Shown in pieces: positions 49,499 to 57,414 of a DNA stretch of 64,000 nucleotides (position 1 is the first letter of the stretch; each line of letters opens with the position of its first letter). A program made the position numbers and the translations under genes. A model generated the notes under the pieces. That model saw nothing but the letters and a program-made list of their open reading frames with translations, did no database searches and had not been told where the DNA came from. This stretch comes from Nisaea sediminum (GTDB taxonomy: Bacteria; Pseudomonadota; Alphaproteobacteria; Thalassobaculales; Thalassobaculaceae), in the NCBI RefSeq assembly GCF_014904705.1, contig NZ_JACZCQ010000004.1, forward strand, positions 124,001-188,000, given 5' to 3'.

Positions 49499-49978
49499 AT
49501 GACGCTCGAGATCCACGGCATGGCCGGCCATCTGATACGGCGCCTGAACCAGATCTCGGTCTCGGTGTTCCAGGACCGGATGAAGGCGGAAGGTTTCGAC
49601 CTGACCCAGGTTCAGTACGCCGCGATGGCGGCGCTGAATGACAATCCCGGGGTCGATCAGGCGACGCTGGCGGGTTTCATCGCCTATGACCGCGCAACAA
49701 TGGGCAGCGTGCTCGATCGTCTGGTCGAACGAGGCTGGATCGGCCGGCGTGTCAGCGACAGGGACCGGAGGGCACGGGAACTCCATCTGACCGCCGAGGG
49801 AGCCGCGCTTCTCCACACAGTCTCGCCGGTGGTGCGGGAGATCCAGGGCCTGATATTGGACGGGCTCGACGCTGCGGAGCAGACGGAATTTCTCCGGCTC
49901 GCGGCCAAGCTGGCCAATGCGGGCAACGCGCGCAGCCGCGTTCCCCTCACCGTTCCGGAATCCGTTTCCGCCGTGTGA
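49499..49978 (+). CDS. MarR-family regulator of the gentisate genes
   Basis: A 159-residue MarR protein with an N-terminal dimerisation helix (GHLIRRLNQISVSVFQDRM), winged helix (VDQATLAGFIAYDRATMGSVLDRLVERGWI, wing RRVSDRDRRARELHLT) and C-terminal helices. GGAGAT lies 6 nt before ATG 49499. It is divergent from the aromatic hydroxylase gene and convergent with the TRAP operon (6 bp apart). MarR regulators of this context usually release DNA on binding the aromatic substrate; that ligand is inferred. Confidence 0.9.
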   Translation: MTLEIHGMAGHLIRRLNQISVSVFQDRMKAEGFDLTQVQYAAMAALNDNPGVDQATLAGFIAYDRATMGSVLDRLVERGWIGRRVSDRDRRARELHLTAEGAALLHTVSPVVREIQGLILDGLDAAEQTEFLRLAAKLANAGNARSRVPLTVPESVSAV

Positions 49979-49984
49979 ACGGCG

Positions 49985-51292
49985 TCAGTTCTTCCGCACC
50001 ATGTACTCGACCGGCCAAGTCACCAGTTCCGGGAAGATCCCGATGATCAGGATGCCGAGCAGCATCAGGAAGAAGAACGGCACGGATGCCTTCGTCACCT
50101 GCAGGATGTCGCGCCCGGTCATGCCCTGCAGCACGAACAGGTTGAAGCCGACCGGCGGAGTAATCTGCGCCATCTCGACGACGATCACCGTGAAGATGCC
50201 AAACCAGATCAGGTCGATCCCCGCGCTCTCCACCATCGGCAGCACCACGGCCGCGGTCAGCACCATCATGGAAACCCCGTCGAGAAAGCAGCCGAGGAAG
50301 ATGTAGAGAACGGTCAGCAGCACCAGCAGCATCGCCGGCGAGAGGTTCCAGGCATCGACATAGCCCGCCAGCACGCGCGGCACGCCGGTGAAACCCATGG
50401 CGATGGAGAGGAAGGCCGCCCCCGCCAGAATGAACGCGATCATGCAGGAGGTGCGGACCGCGCCCATCAGGCTTTCCATGAAGGAGGCCCAGGTCAGCGA
50501 CTTCGACCACCAGGCGAGCGCCAGCGCGCCGAGTACGCCGATCGTCGCCGCCTCGGTCGGCGTCGCGAAGCCACCATAGATCGAGCCGATCACACAGAAG
50601 ATCAGCAGCACCACCGGGAACAAGAGACGCGAGGCCTTCACCTTCTGCCAGAAGCTCAGCCGTTCAGGCTCCGGCGGGGCCAGTTCGGGATTGAGCAATG
50701 CACGGATGGCAACATAGGCCATGAAGATGGAAATGATCAGGATGCCCGGAACCACCCCGGCGATGAACATGCGCGAAATGGACTGCTGCGCGATCACGCC
50801 ATAGACGATCAGCATGATCGACGGCGGGATCAGCAGACCGAGCGTGCCGGACCCGGCCAGCGTGCCGATGGAGAGCTTCTCGTCGTAGCCGCGCTTCTTC
50901 AGCTCCGGAATGCTCATCCGGCCGACGGTGGCGCAGGTCACGGCGCTGGAGCCTGCGACAGCGGCCATCACACCGCAGCCGACGATATTGACGTGCAGCA
51001 GCCCGCCCGGCAGGCGCGCGAGCCAGGGCGAGAGCCCGTTGAACATGTCGGACGACAATCGCGTGCGGAACAGGATCTCGCCCATCCAGACGAACAGCGG
51101 CAGGGCGGTCAGCGCCCAGTTCCAGCTCGCGTCCCAGACCGTGCCGGCAAGGGTGATGCCGGCCGGAACGGTGGAGAAGAACTGAATGGCAACGAAACCG
51201 ACGGCAAGAAGCGCCGGCGCGACCCAGATGCCCGACGCCAGCAGACCGAGCATCAGCACGAACAGAATGACGGAAATAACGCCCGCATCCAT
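49985..51292 (-). CDS. dctM: TRAP transporter large permease (DctM-like)
   Basis: A 435-residue DctM-family protein with about twelve membrane helices and family segments ALPLFVWMGEILFRTRLS, VAGSSAVTCATVGRMSIPELKKRGY and SGTLGLLIPPSIMLIVYG. It forms the Na+-coupled transport channel with the small subunit. It overlaps dctQ by one base. Nearby gentisate genes make an aromatic acid a reasonable cargo, but this is inference. Confidence 0.92.
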   Translation of the reverse strand: MDAGVISVILFVLMLGLLASGIWVAPALLAVGFVAIQFFSTVPAGITLAGTVWDASWNWALTALPLFVWMGEILFRTRLSSDMFNGLSPWLARLPGGLLHVNIVGCGVMAAVAGSSAVTCATVGRMSIPELKKRGYDEKLSIGTLAGSGTLGLLIPPSIMLIVYGVIAQQSISRMFIAGVVPGILIISIFMAYVAIRALLNPELAPPEPERLSFWQKVKASRLLFPVVLLIFCVIGSIYGGFATPTEAATIGVLGALALAWWSKSLTWASFMESLMGAVRTSCMIAFILAGAAFLSIAMGFTGVPRVLAGYVDAWNLSPAMLLVLLTVLYIFLGCFLDGVSMMVLTAAVVLPMVESAGIDLIWFGIFTVIVVEMAQITPPVGFNLFVLQGMTGRDILQVTKASVPFFFLMLLGILIIGIFPELVTWPVEYMVRKN

Positions 51293-51816
51293 CAGTCATT
51301 CTCCCCCTGGAAGAGCGCGGTGGAGTTCTCGACATAGCTCGGCGTGCGGCCGAGCAGAATGCTGATGAACTCGTCGACAAGGGCGATGGTCAGGATCCCG
51401 GTCCCGAGCGCCATGGCCGACTGCGGGATCCAGAGCGGGATGGCGAGCAGACCTTTGCTCTTCTCTCCGAACGTGAAGGAGAAATAGACCTGGTCGCCGG
51501 CCCAGTAGGCCATGTAGGCCATGCCGGCAGCACAGAAACCGACGGCCCAGAGCTCGGTCAGCTTGCCTAGGGGCCCGGAGGCGAGCCGGACCAGCAGCGT
51601 CACGCGGATATGACCGTCATGCCTGAAAGTGTAGGCGAGACCGAGGAAGGTCGAGGCGGCTAGGCAGAAGCCGGCGCTTTCCGTCGAGTCCACGGCCACG
51701 CCGAAGAAGCGTCCGACGATCTGCGCCACGATGGTGACGGCGATCGCCACCAGGAACAGCGCGGAAAGATAACCGCTTCCGAGATAGAGCCCGTCCAACA
51801 GACGTCGTACCGCCAT
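51292..51816 (-). CDS. dctQ: TRAP transporter small permease (DctQ-like)
   Basis: A 174-residue four-helix membrane protein with the DctQ pattern: GYLSALFLVAIAVTIVAQIVGRFFG, AGFCLAASTFLGLAYTFRHDGHIRVTLL and IPLWIPQSAMALGTGILTIAL. It partners DctM; the genes overlap by one base. It lies 81 bp after dctP. Confidence 0.9.
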   Translation of the reverse strand: MAVRRLLDGLYLGSGYLSALFLVAIAVTIVAQIVGRFFGVAVDSTESAGFCLAASTFLGLAYTFRHDGHIRVTLLVRLASGPLGKLTELWAVGFCAAGMAYMAYWAGDQVYFSFTFGEKSKGLLAIPLWIPQSAMALGTGILTIALVDEFISILLGRTPSYVENSTALFQGEND

Positions 51817-51897
51817 GGAATGTCCCCGGAATAAATCCTGAAATTCTTTATTACAGGTGTGCGGCCGCCGGAACTCCGGCGGCCGCCGCCCAATAGG

Positions 51898-52878
51898 TTA
51901 CTGAAGGGCGAGATAGCGATCGAGGATGGCGATCGCTTCCGGGCTCGCCGTTTCACGCCAGCCCTTCATCATCTCGAGACCGATTTCCTTCATCTTCGCG
52001 GTCACGGCTTCCGGCGCCTTGGCCGTCGTCATGCCGTTCTTCGCCAGCACCGCCATCTGCTCGGCGGTGGTCGCCGCGCTCATTTCCCAGGCGCGGAGCT
52101 CGGCCTTCTCGGCCGCGGCCAGCATGGCCGCCTGGTCTTCCGCGGAGAGCGCGGAGAAAGCCCGCTCGCTCACGATGACCGCGTTCTTGGAGAAGATAGC
52201 GCCGGCATAGGTGAAGTTGGAGGTGTTGTCCCAGGCCTGGATGTCAATACCGGTCTGCGGCGAGGTGAAGAGCGCCTCGATCAGGCCGGTGGAGAAGGCC
52301 TGCGGGATTTCCGCGAAGGGCAGGATGGTGGCGTCGAAGCCGAGCATTTCACCCATCTTCTGCGTCGCGGTGGAATAGATCCGCAGCTTCTTGCCGGAGA
52401 AATCCTCGACCTTGGTCACCGGGAACTTGGTGTAGAAGCCCTGGCCCGGCCACGGCTGGTAGAACAGCACCCGCATGCCGGCCTTCTTGAAGATCGCGTC
52501 GAAATATTCCTTCTGCAGATCCTTCAGCAGCCAGGCTGCGGCATAGTCCGGCGCGATGAAAGGCAGGCCCGCGAGGACATACATCGGGTCCTCGTTGCCG
52601 TAAACGCCGAGACGGATCTCGCCGATCGGCACCTGGCCACGCTGCACCGCGGTCTTGATCGCGTCGAGCTTGATCAGCGTGTCGTTCGGGTTCAGCTGGA
52701 TATTCACCGAAGAGCTGGATTTCACGTCCTCGATGAACAGCTTGAGGTTCTTGGTGAGGAAATTGCTGTCCGGATAACCGGAAGCCATGATCCAGTCGAC
52801 CGCCTGGGCCTGGCCGGCCGAGGCCAGCATGCCCGCGCCGATGACGGCCGATGCCACGAGAGTCTTGAATTTACCCAT
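51898..52878 (-). CDS. dctP: TRAP transporter substrate-binding protein (DctP-like)
   Basis: A 326-residue periplasmic binding protein with a Sec signal (KTLVASAVIGAGMLASAGQAQA) and DctP features such as GEIRLGVYGNEDPMYVLAGLPF, FEYFDAIFKK-type helices and the conserved Arg-containing KLRIYSTATQKMGEMLGF. It would bind an organic anion. ATG 52878 is chosen because AGGAG sits 7 nt upstream; the frame is open to 52995. It is the first gene of the TRAP operon. Confidence 0.9.
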   Translation of the reverse strand: MGKFKTLVASAVIGAGMLASAGQAQAVDWIMASGYPDSNFLTKNLKLFIEDVKSSSSVNIQLNPNDTLIKLDAIKTAVQRGQVPIGEIRLGVYGNEDPMYVLAGLPFIAPDYAAAWLLKDLQKEYFDAIFKKAGMRVLFYQPWPGQGFYTKFPVTKVEDFSGKKLRIYSTATQKMGEMLGFDATILPFAEIPQAFSTGLIEALFTSPQTGIDIQAWDNTSNFTYAGAIFSKNAVIVSERAFSALSAEDQAAMLAAAEKAELRAWEMSAATTAEQMAVLAKNGMTTAKAPEAVTAKMKEIGLEMMKGWRETASPEAIAILDRYLALQ

Positions 52879-53028
52879 TTGCCACTCCTGTTCTTTGATT
52901 TTTGGCGGCGAGGAACCGCCTGGAGGAAGAGAGCGTCGAGGAATCCGGAACCTGCAAAGGAGCGGTCCAAACGCGCGCCTGCCGGTTATCTGCAAGATAG
53001 AGACCAGAATGCGTCCGGCTTTTTTACT

Positions 53029-53048
53029 TTGGAATCATAACGTTCCAA
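53029..53048. promoter_or_regulatory. inverted repeat upstream of the TRAP operon
   Basis: TTGGAA and TTCCAA arms are separated by 8 bp, in an AT-rich patch about 150 bp upstream of dctP. It is a plausible operator or promoter-proximal site. It differs in sequence from the MarR palindrome at 49459, so control by that MarR is not supported. Nothing else is evident in 52879-53137. Confidence 0.4.
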
Positions 53049-53137
53049 GATCCACCAGTTGTCGCCGGACCATATTCCTGCTCACTTTCTGAGCAAAGCC
53101 CGCCTCGAACTGATCGCATACCGGGCAGTCGTCTCCC

Positions 53138-54064
53138 TCAGGCGCCCATTCCCTCTTGCCATTCTGGCAGACCCGCAAGCCGGCGCCAATGATGCGCGAT
53201 CTCGTCCCGCCGAGCGCACCAGATCCCGTCCAGGCCGGCGAGATGTTTCAGCACCGCCTCGAGCCCGGCAATGCGCCCCGGCCGACCGATGATGCGGAGA
53301 TGCAGGCCGATGGTCATCATCTTCGGCCGCTCCGCGCCCTCGGCCCAGAGCCAGTCGATGGCATCGATGCAGTACTTGGCGAAATCCTCGGCGAAGACGA
53401 AGCCGCCGCCGCGCTGGAAACGCATGTCGTTGGTGTCGAACCCGTAGGGCACGACCACATGGCTCTTGCCGCCGACCTCCGTGACGAAGGGAAGGTCGTC
53501 GTTATAGGCGTCGCTGTCGTAAAGAAAGCCGCCATCCTCGACCAGCAGGCGGCGGGTGTTCGGGCTCGGCGCCGACCGGGTATGCCAGCCGACCGGGCGC
53601 ACGCCCGCGACGGCCTCGATGTCCCGGACGCAGTTCGCGATGATCTCGCGCTCCCGCGTCTCCTCCATCCCGGCATGGCGTTCCCAAAGATAGGAGTGAC
53701 AGCCGATCTCGTGCCCGCGGGCGACCAGATCCTCGGCCATCCAGGGCGACAGGGTCAGCGCCCGGGCACAGCAATTGGCATAGGCCTTCACGCCGTAACG
53801 GTCGAGCAGGTCCATGACGCGCCAGTAGCCGGCGCGGGTGCCGTACTCGAAATGGGTGTCCTTGCAGGGATCGGGCGCCCCGTCGACCCGCTCGACGATC
53901 TCGTAGACATCCTCGTTCCGTGCATCTCCGAGGCTGACGGAATATTCCGCCCCCTCCTCGACATTCACCACGAAGGAGACGGCGAGCCGGGCGCCGCCGG
54001 GCCATTCGGCGTGTGGAGGAGTCCGGCCGTATCCGAGGAAATCGCGTCCGCTCACCTCAGGCAC
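53138..54064 (-). CDS. polysaccharide-deacetylase-family hydrolase (PuuE-type allantoinase-like)
   Basis: A 308-residue NodB-homology protein close to PuuE, the metal-independent allantoinase: GYGRTPPHAEWPGGARLAVSFVVNVEEG, RAGYWRVMDLLDRYGVKAYANC, HEIGCHSYLWERHAGMEETRE and GWHTRSAPSPNTRRLL. PuuE hydrolyses allantoin to allantoate; relatives act on other cyclic ureides or imides. Context with a carbamoylase and racemase-fold protein supports a cyclic ureide or hydantoin rather than chitin or peptidoglycan. It overlaps the racemase gene by 8 bp. No signal peptide, so it should be cytosolic. Confidence 0.82.
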   Translation of the reverse strand: MPEVSGRDFLGYGRTPPHAEWPGGARLAVSFVVNVEEGAEYSVSLGDARNEDVYEIVERVDGAPDPCKDTHFEYGTRAGYWRVMDLLDRYGVKAYANCCARALTLSPWMAEDLVARGHEIGCHSYLWERHAGMEETREREIIANCVRDIEAVAGVRPVGWHTRSAPSPNTRRLLVEDGGFLYDSDAYNDDLPFVTEVGGKSHVVVPYGFDTNDMRFQRGGGFVFAEDFAKYCIDAIDWLWAEGAERPKMMTIGLHLRIIGRPGRIAGLEAVLKHLAGLDGIWCARRDEIAHHWRRLAGLPEWQEGMGA

Positions 54065-54719
54065 CTTTGATCATCTTGCGAATCCGCCGGGCCGCAGCCG
54101 GAACCGGCCCGACGATCGGACAGGGCGGATTGTTCGCGGCAAGCGCCTTGGCCGCATCGGCGAGCGGGCCGCCGCCGATCACAACGGCATTGACGTCGCC
54201 GCGCGCGACCACCTCGTCGATCATCTCGCGCAACGTCTTCACCAGAGCTTCCGGCTGGCTCATCAGCACATAGGCATCGGTCTTGGTCGTCAGCTGGACC
54301 GCCAGCCTGTCACGGACACCGTAGCGCTCGGCCAGTCCGTTGATCGGATCGAACAGGTCCGGCGTCGGCGTGACGATGGCGAAGCTCCCGTATTCGGCGG
54401 CTTCCAGCATGCCGCTCTCGGCGATCCCGACCACCGGGACGGAAAGCTTGGCTTTCAGTTCCTGCAGCGCCGGGTCGCCGAAAGCCGCGACGATCACCCC
54501 GTCGAGCGGATCGCGCCCCTTGTCGAAGGCCTCGATCATCAGGTTGGTCGCGAGCTCCAGCCCGGCATCGTCGGTGATGATCGAGGGCGCGCCCGTGTTG
54601 GTCATTTCCTCGACATACCAGTCGGGTCCGAGTTCCTCGCGCACAGCGACGGCCATGCGCTCGGTGACATATTCGGTCGCGTTCGGATTGATCAGCAGGA
54701 TGCGGTGCTCGGTAACCAA
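54057..54719 (-). CDS. Asp/Glu/hydantoin racemase-family protein lacking both catalytic Cys
   Basis: A 220-residue protein of the racemase superfamily (ILLINPNATEYVTERM at the start). Where active members have Cys, it reads VIVAAFGDPAL (A79) and VVIGGGPLADAA (G183), so neither nucleophile is present; the paralogue at 61627 has both. Proton-abstracting racemisation is therefore unlikely; decarboxylase-, isomerase- or binding-type roles remain open. The start is probably TTG 54719, with GAGGAGG 5 nt upstream; the frame continues to 54779 over the upstream gene's end. It lies between carbamoylase and the PuuE-like gene in one operon. Confidence 0.8.
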   Translation of the reverse strand: MVTEHRILLINPNATEYVTERMAVAVREELGPDWYVEEMTNTGAPSIITDDAGLELATNLMIEAFDKGRDPLDGVIVAAFGDPALQELKAKLSVPVVGIAESGMLEAAEYGSFAIVTPTPDLFDPINGLAERYGVRDRLAVQLTTKTDAYVLMSQPEALVKTLREMIDEVVARGDVNAVVIGGGPLADAAKALAANNPPCPIVGPVPAAARRIRKMIKGA

Positions 54720-54768
54720 ATTTTCCTCCTCCGTGAGCGGAGAGCGCTCGAAAATGAAAGACGCCGGA

Positions 54769-55731
54769 CTAATCCTCATGACCGAGCGCCGGATCGATCC
54801 GGACCGCCTCCTCCGGCGTGACGCAGCCCTTGGTGCCTGTGATGAGCCGGTAGGCGTCCGGCTCGCGATGACGTTCGAAGGCGAAGACGCTCTGCCGGTA
54901 GGAGGCGCAGAGGTCGAGATCGCAATCCGCGACGATCACCTCGTCCCCCTCGGTCACCCCTGACGCGATGGTCTCCCCGGTGGGCGCGATGATCTGGGTG
55001 CCGCCCATATGGTGCACCCCCTCTTCCATCCCGGCCTTGGCGACGCCGACGACGAAGGTGGCATTCTGGTAGGCGGCCGCCTGCATGACCAGACTATTAT
55101 GGTGCCAGGACAGGCGGTCATGCTCCGGTGCCGGAGGATTGTGGATCGGCGTATTGTAACCGAGCAGAACCATTTCCACGCCCTGCAACCCCATCACCCG
55201 GTAGGTCTCTGGCCAGCGGCGATCATTGCAGATGCACATGCCGATCCGCCCGCCGAAGCCGTCGAAGACCCGAAAGCCGAGATTGCCGGGGAGGAAGTAG
55301 CGCTTCTCCAGATGCTGGAAGGCGCGCCAGGGTTCGTTCTCCTTGTGGCCGGGCAGGTGGATCTTGCGGTACTTGCCGAGCAGCGCCCCGTCCGGGCCGA
55401 CGAGGATCGAGGTATTGAAGCGCCGCCCGTCCGGTGTCAGTTCCGCGTAGCCGATCGAGATCCCGATCCCGAGCCGCTTCGCCTTCTCGAACAGAGGTGC
55501 CGTCTCCGGTCCCGGCATCTCGCGCTCGTAATAGGCGTCGAGCTCTGTCTCGCTTTCGAAATACCAGCGGGGAAAAAACGTCGTGAGCGCCAGTTCCGGA
55601 TAGACGACGAGGCCGGCGCCGCGTCCGGCCGCCGTCTCCAGCATTGCAATCAGCCGCTCGACGACCTGGCGACGGTTCTCGGCTTTCGCCACCGGTCCCA
55701 TCTGGGCTGCGGCGACAGTGATTATTCGCAT
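54769..55731 (-). CDS. N-carbamoyl-D-amino-acid amidohydrolase (D-carbamoylase)
   Basis: A 320-residue nitrilase-superfamily enzyme matching remembered Agrobacterium D-carbamoylase closely: ELALTTFFPRWYFE, EREMPGPETAPLFE, KYRKIHLPGHKE, ICNDRRWPETYRVMGL, GYNTPIHNPP. The triad is E46, K123 and C168. It hydrolyses N-carbamoyl-D-amino acids to D-amino acid, CO2 and NH3, the second step of D-hydantoin use. ATG 55731 has GGAGA upstream; an in-frame TTG at 55746 is less likely. It is first in a minus-strand operon with the racemase-fold and PuuE-like genes. Confidence 0.9.
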   Translation of the reverse strand: MRIITVAAAQMGPVAKAENRRQVVERLIAMLETAAGRGAGLVVYPELALTTFFPRWYFESETELDAYYEREMPGPETAPLFEKAKRLGIGISIGYAELTPDGRRFNTSILVGPDGALLGKYRKIHLPGHKENEPWRAFQHLEKRYFLPGNLGFRVFDGFGGRIGMCICNDRRWPETYRVMGLQGVEMVLLGYNTPIHNPPAPEHDRLSWHHNSLVMQAAAYQNATFVVGVAKAGMEEGVHHMGGTQIIAPTGETIASGVTEGDEVIVADCDLDLCASYRQSVFAFERHREPDAYRLITGTKGCVTPEEAVRIDPALGHED

Positions 55732-55920
55732 GATCGGTCTCCGCAAGGGCTATGCGGTCGGGGGAGTAACGCCGGTAAGTCTGCAAGATGCGGACCGAAT
55801 ACTGCAACGGACCGGAACGGAAAACGGCAAGCGCCGCGAAACCTTTGGAATGTCGCGCGATCTTTCCGGATCACACCTCTACCGGACCGGTGCGCGCCCG
55901 ATATCTAGTCCACGAGCAAA

Positions 55921-55959
55921 CTGCACAGAATTGCGGCATACACATTGCGGCACTGCACA
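55921..55959. repeat. interlocked direct repeats in the divergent promoter
   Basis: ATTGCGGCA occurs at 55930 and 55944 (14 bp apart), and this pair is flanked by CTGCACA at 55921 and 55953. The arrangement, two modules each repeated in direct orientation within 39 bp, suggests binding sites for a regulator of the divergent operons. Confidence 0.5.
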
Positions 55960-56139
55960 AAAATTAGGATGAATTTCGCGTATTATTTGGCGACAAATTT
56001 CATATTACATTGAAAAAACGAATAAATCTGACTTGGTACAGTAATTGCGAATTCTGCTGTAGCGCAGCATCGCCTCAGCGATTGCTTATTGGTTGGCGTG
56101 CCACCCACTGTTGCGGCGATGCTTCTGCATTCCACGATA

Positions 56140-56273
56140 GTGCCGGTCGGGCGACGCCCGACCCGCCAGGACGGCACAGAGGGTCCCTCCCTCATCCGCG
56201 TGCCGGACGCGCCGAATGCGAGGTGTTTCCGTGACACCGCCTCCGCAGCCAAGCGGAGTGCGCGGAGGGTCAC
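56140..56273 (+). promoter_or_regulatory. structured leader RNA candidate before ABC importer operon
   Basis: Two compact folds are visible. The first (56140-56177) has an 8-bp GGTCGGGC/GCCCGACC hairpin with a 3-nt loop, enclosed by a 5-bp GTGCC/GGCAC helix with a one-sided 9-nt bulge. The second (56231-56273) has a 9-bp stem with one bulge (arms 56238-56246 and 56253-56262) enclosed by GTGAC/GTCAC. It ends about 70 nt before the importer start codon. I do not recognise a known riboswitch class. Confidence 0.45.
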
Positions 56274-56346
56274 AACATCCCTCCGACGGCGCTGAACCGA
56301 ACCGAAAAATCGGCGGCGGCGCAATGCTACACGGGGAGTGCTTAGC

Positions 56347-57411
56347 ATGTGCGAACGACATGGATGCAACCATCTGCCTGACTTCGAAGCGATCCGGATG
56401 GATCGCCGCAAGTTCCTGAAAACCACCGCCACCGCCGGCGCCATCACCATGGCGGTCGGCCCCGGCATGTTCGGCTCGGCGGCGTGGGCGGCGGACAGCA
56501 CGATCAAGTCCACGCACGGGACCGGGTTCTGCAACCTCAACATCTTCCTCTCGCATGCGGTCCAGACCGCGAAGGAAGACGGCCTGACGCTCGAATTCGT
56601 CAATACACCGACCTTCGCTGAGCAGGTCACCTTCCTCGGCATCGGTCAGGTCGATGTCGGCCTGATGCCCTATACCAGCTTCATGGCGCTCTACGATGCG
56701 GGCGCTCCGGTGAAGGTCGTTGCCGGCGGCGGTATCGAGGGCTGCGTCATCGTCGCCCGCCCGGGCCTCGACAGCGCGGAGAAGCTGAAAGGCAAGACAC
56801 TCGCGACCTTCCAGCTCGATACGCTGGAAGTGATGCCGTACGACTGGCTGAAGAAACACGGCGTCAGCTTCAAGGACGTCAACGTCCGCTACATGGGCTC
56901 CACCCCGGAAGCCGTGGAAGCCTTCAAGGCCGGCGCGGTGGACTGGATCTGCACCATCGAGCCCTACGGCACCGCCCTGGTGAACGACGTTCCGGGCGCC
57001 GTCATGCTTTCGGACGGCACCGACATCTACGGCAAGGGCTATACGGACTGCGTCCTTGCCGTCCGCTCAACGCTCATCGAAGAGAACCGTGAGGGTCTGA
57101 AAGCGCTCATCAAGGGAATGATGAAAGCCCAACTGATGGCCGAGTCCGATCCCGCGGGCACGCTCGAGAAACTGGTCGGCACCTACTACAAGACCTCGAT
57201 GGAAAACGCCAAGATCGCCATGGCGAAACAGCCGGCGGTGGTCGACGCCCGCCCGCAGACCGAGTTCATCCTCGACCGGACCGACAGCCTGGTCGAGATG
57301 GGCTACATCAAGAACAAGCCCGACCGGAACGCCATCGACTGGGGACCGCTCGAGGAGGTCATCGCCGAGAATCCCGACCTCTACGGCAAGCTCAAGTACA
57401 AGGCGGCCTGA
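56347..57411 (+). CDS. ABC transporter substrate-binding protein (NMT1/SsuA-like, Tat-exported)
   Basis: A 354-residue binding protein with a twin-arginine signal (MDRRKFLKTTATAGAITMAVG, cleavage near AWAAD). The mature part has the NMT1/SsuA pattern: IGQVDVGLMPYTSFMALYDAGAPVKVVAGGG, LKGKTLATFQLDTLEVM and STPEAVEAFKAGAVDWICTIEPYG. Relatives bind thiamine precursors, sulfonates, pyrimidines or other N-heterocycles. ATG 56347 has GGGGAG upstream; ATG 56398, right before the RR motif, is an alternative giving a more typical signal length. It begins an importer-amidohydrolase operon. Confidence 0.9.
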   Translation: MCERHGCNHLPDFEAIRMDRRKFLKTTATAGAITMAVGPGMFGSAAWAADSTIKSTHGTGFCNLNIFLSHAVQTAKEDGLTLEFVNTPTFAEQVTFLGIGQVDVGLMPYTSFMALYDAGAPVKVVAGGGIEGCVIVARPGLDSAEKLKGKTLATFQLDTLEVMPYDWLKKHGVSFKDVNVRYMGSTPEAVEAFKAGAVDWICTIEPYGTALVNDVPGAVMLSDGTDIYGKGYTDCVLAVRSTLIEENREGLKALIKGMMKAQLMAESDPAGTLEKLVGTYYKTSMENAKIAMAKQPAVVDARPQTEFILDRTDSLVEMGYIKNKPDRNAIDWGPLEEVIAENPDLYGKLKYKAA

Positions 57412-57414
57412 TCC

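Larger units (their letters stand above)
55732..56346. other. 615-bp divergent intergenic region
   Basis: No convincing gene was found; short frames here lack protein-like features. From left to right the region holds the carbamoylase leader, a repeat cluster (55921-55959), an AT-rich stretch with poly-A and poly-T patches (about 55960-56060) where promoters are likely, and a GC-rich structured stretch (56140-56273) that would lie in the leader of the ABC-importer operon. Confidence 0.6.

Noticed and set aside
56086-56340. TPP, guanidine-I or NMT1 (xanthine) riboswitch upstream of the importer
   Set aside because: The conserved sequence elements I know for these classes are not present, so only an unclassified structured leader is reported.
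56086-56859. Minus-strand ORF crossing the leader and the start of the binding-protein gene
   Set aside because: It overlaps a well-supported Tat-exported protein gene and its translation has no domain features.
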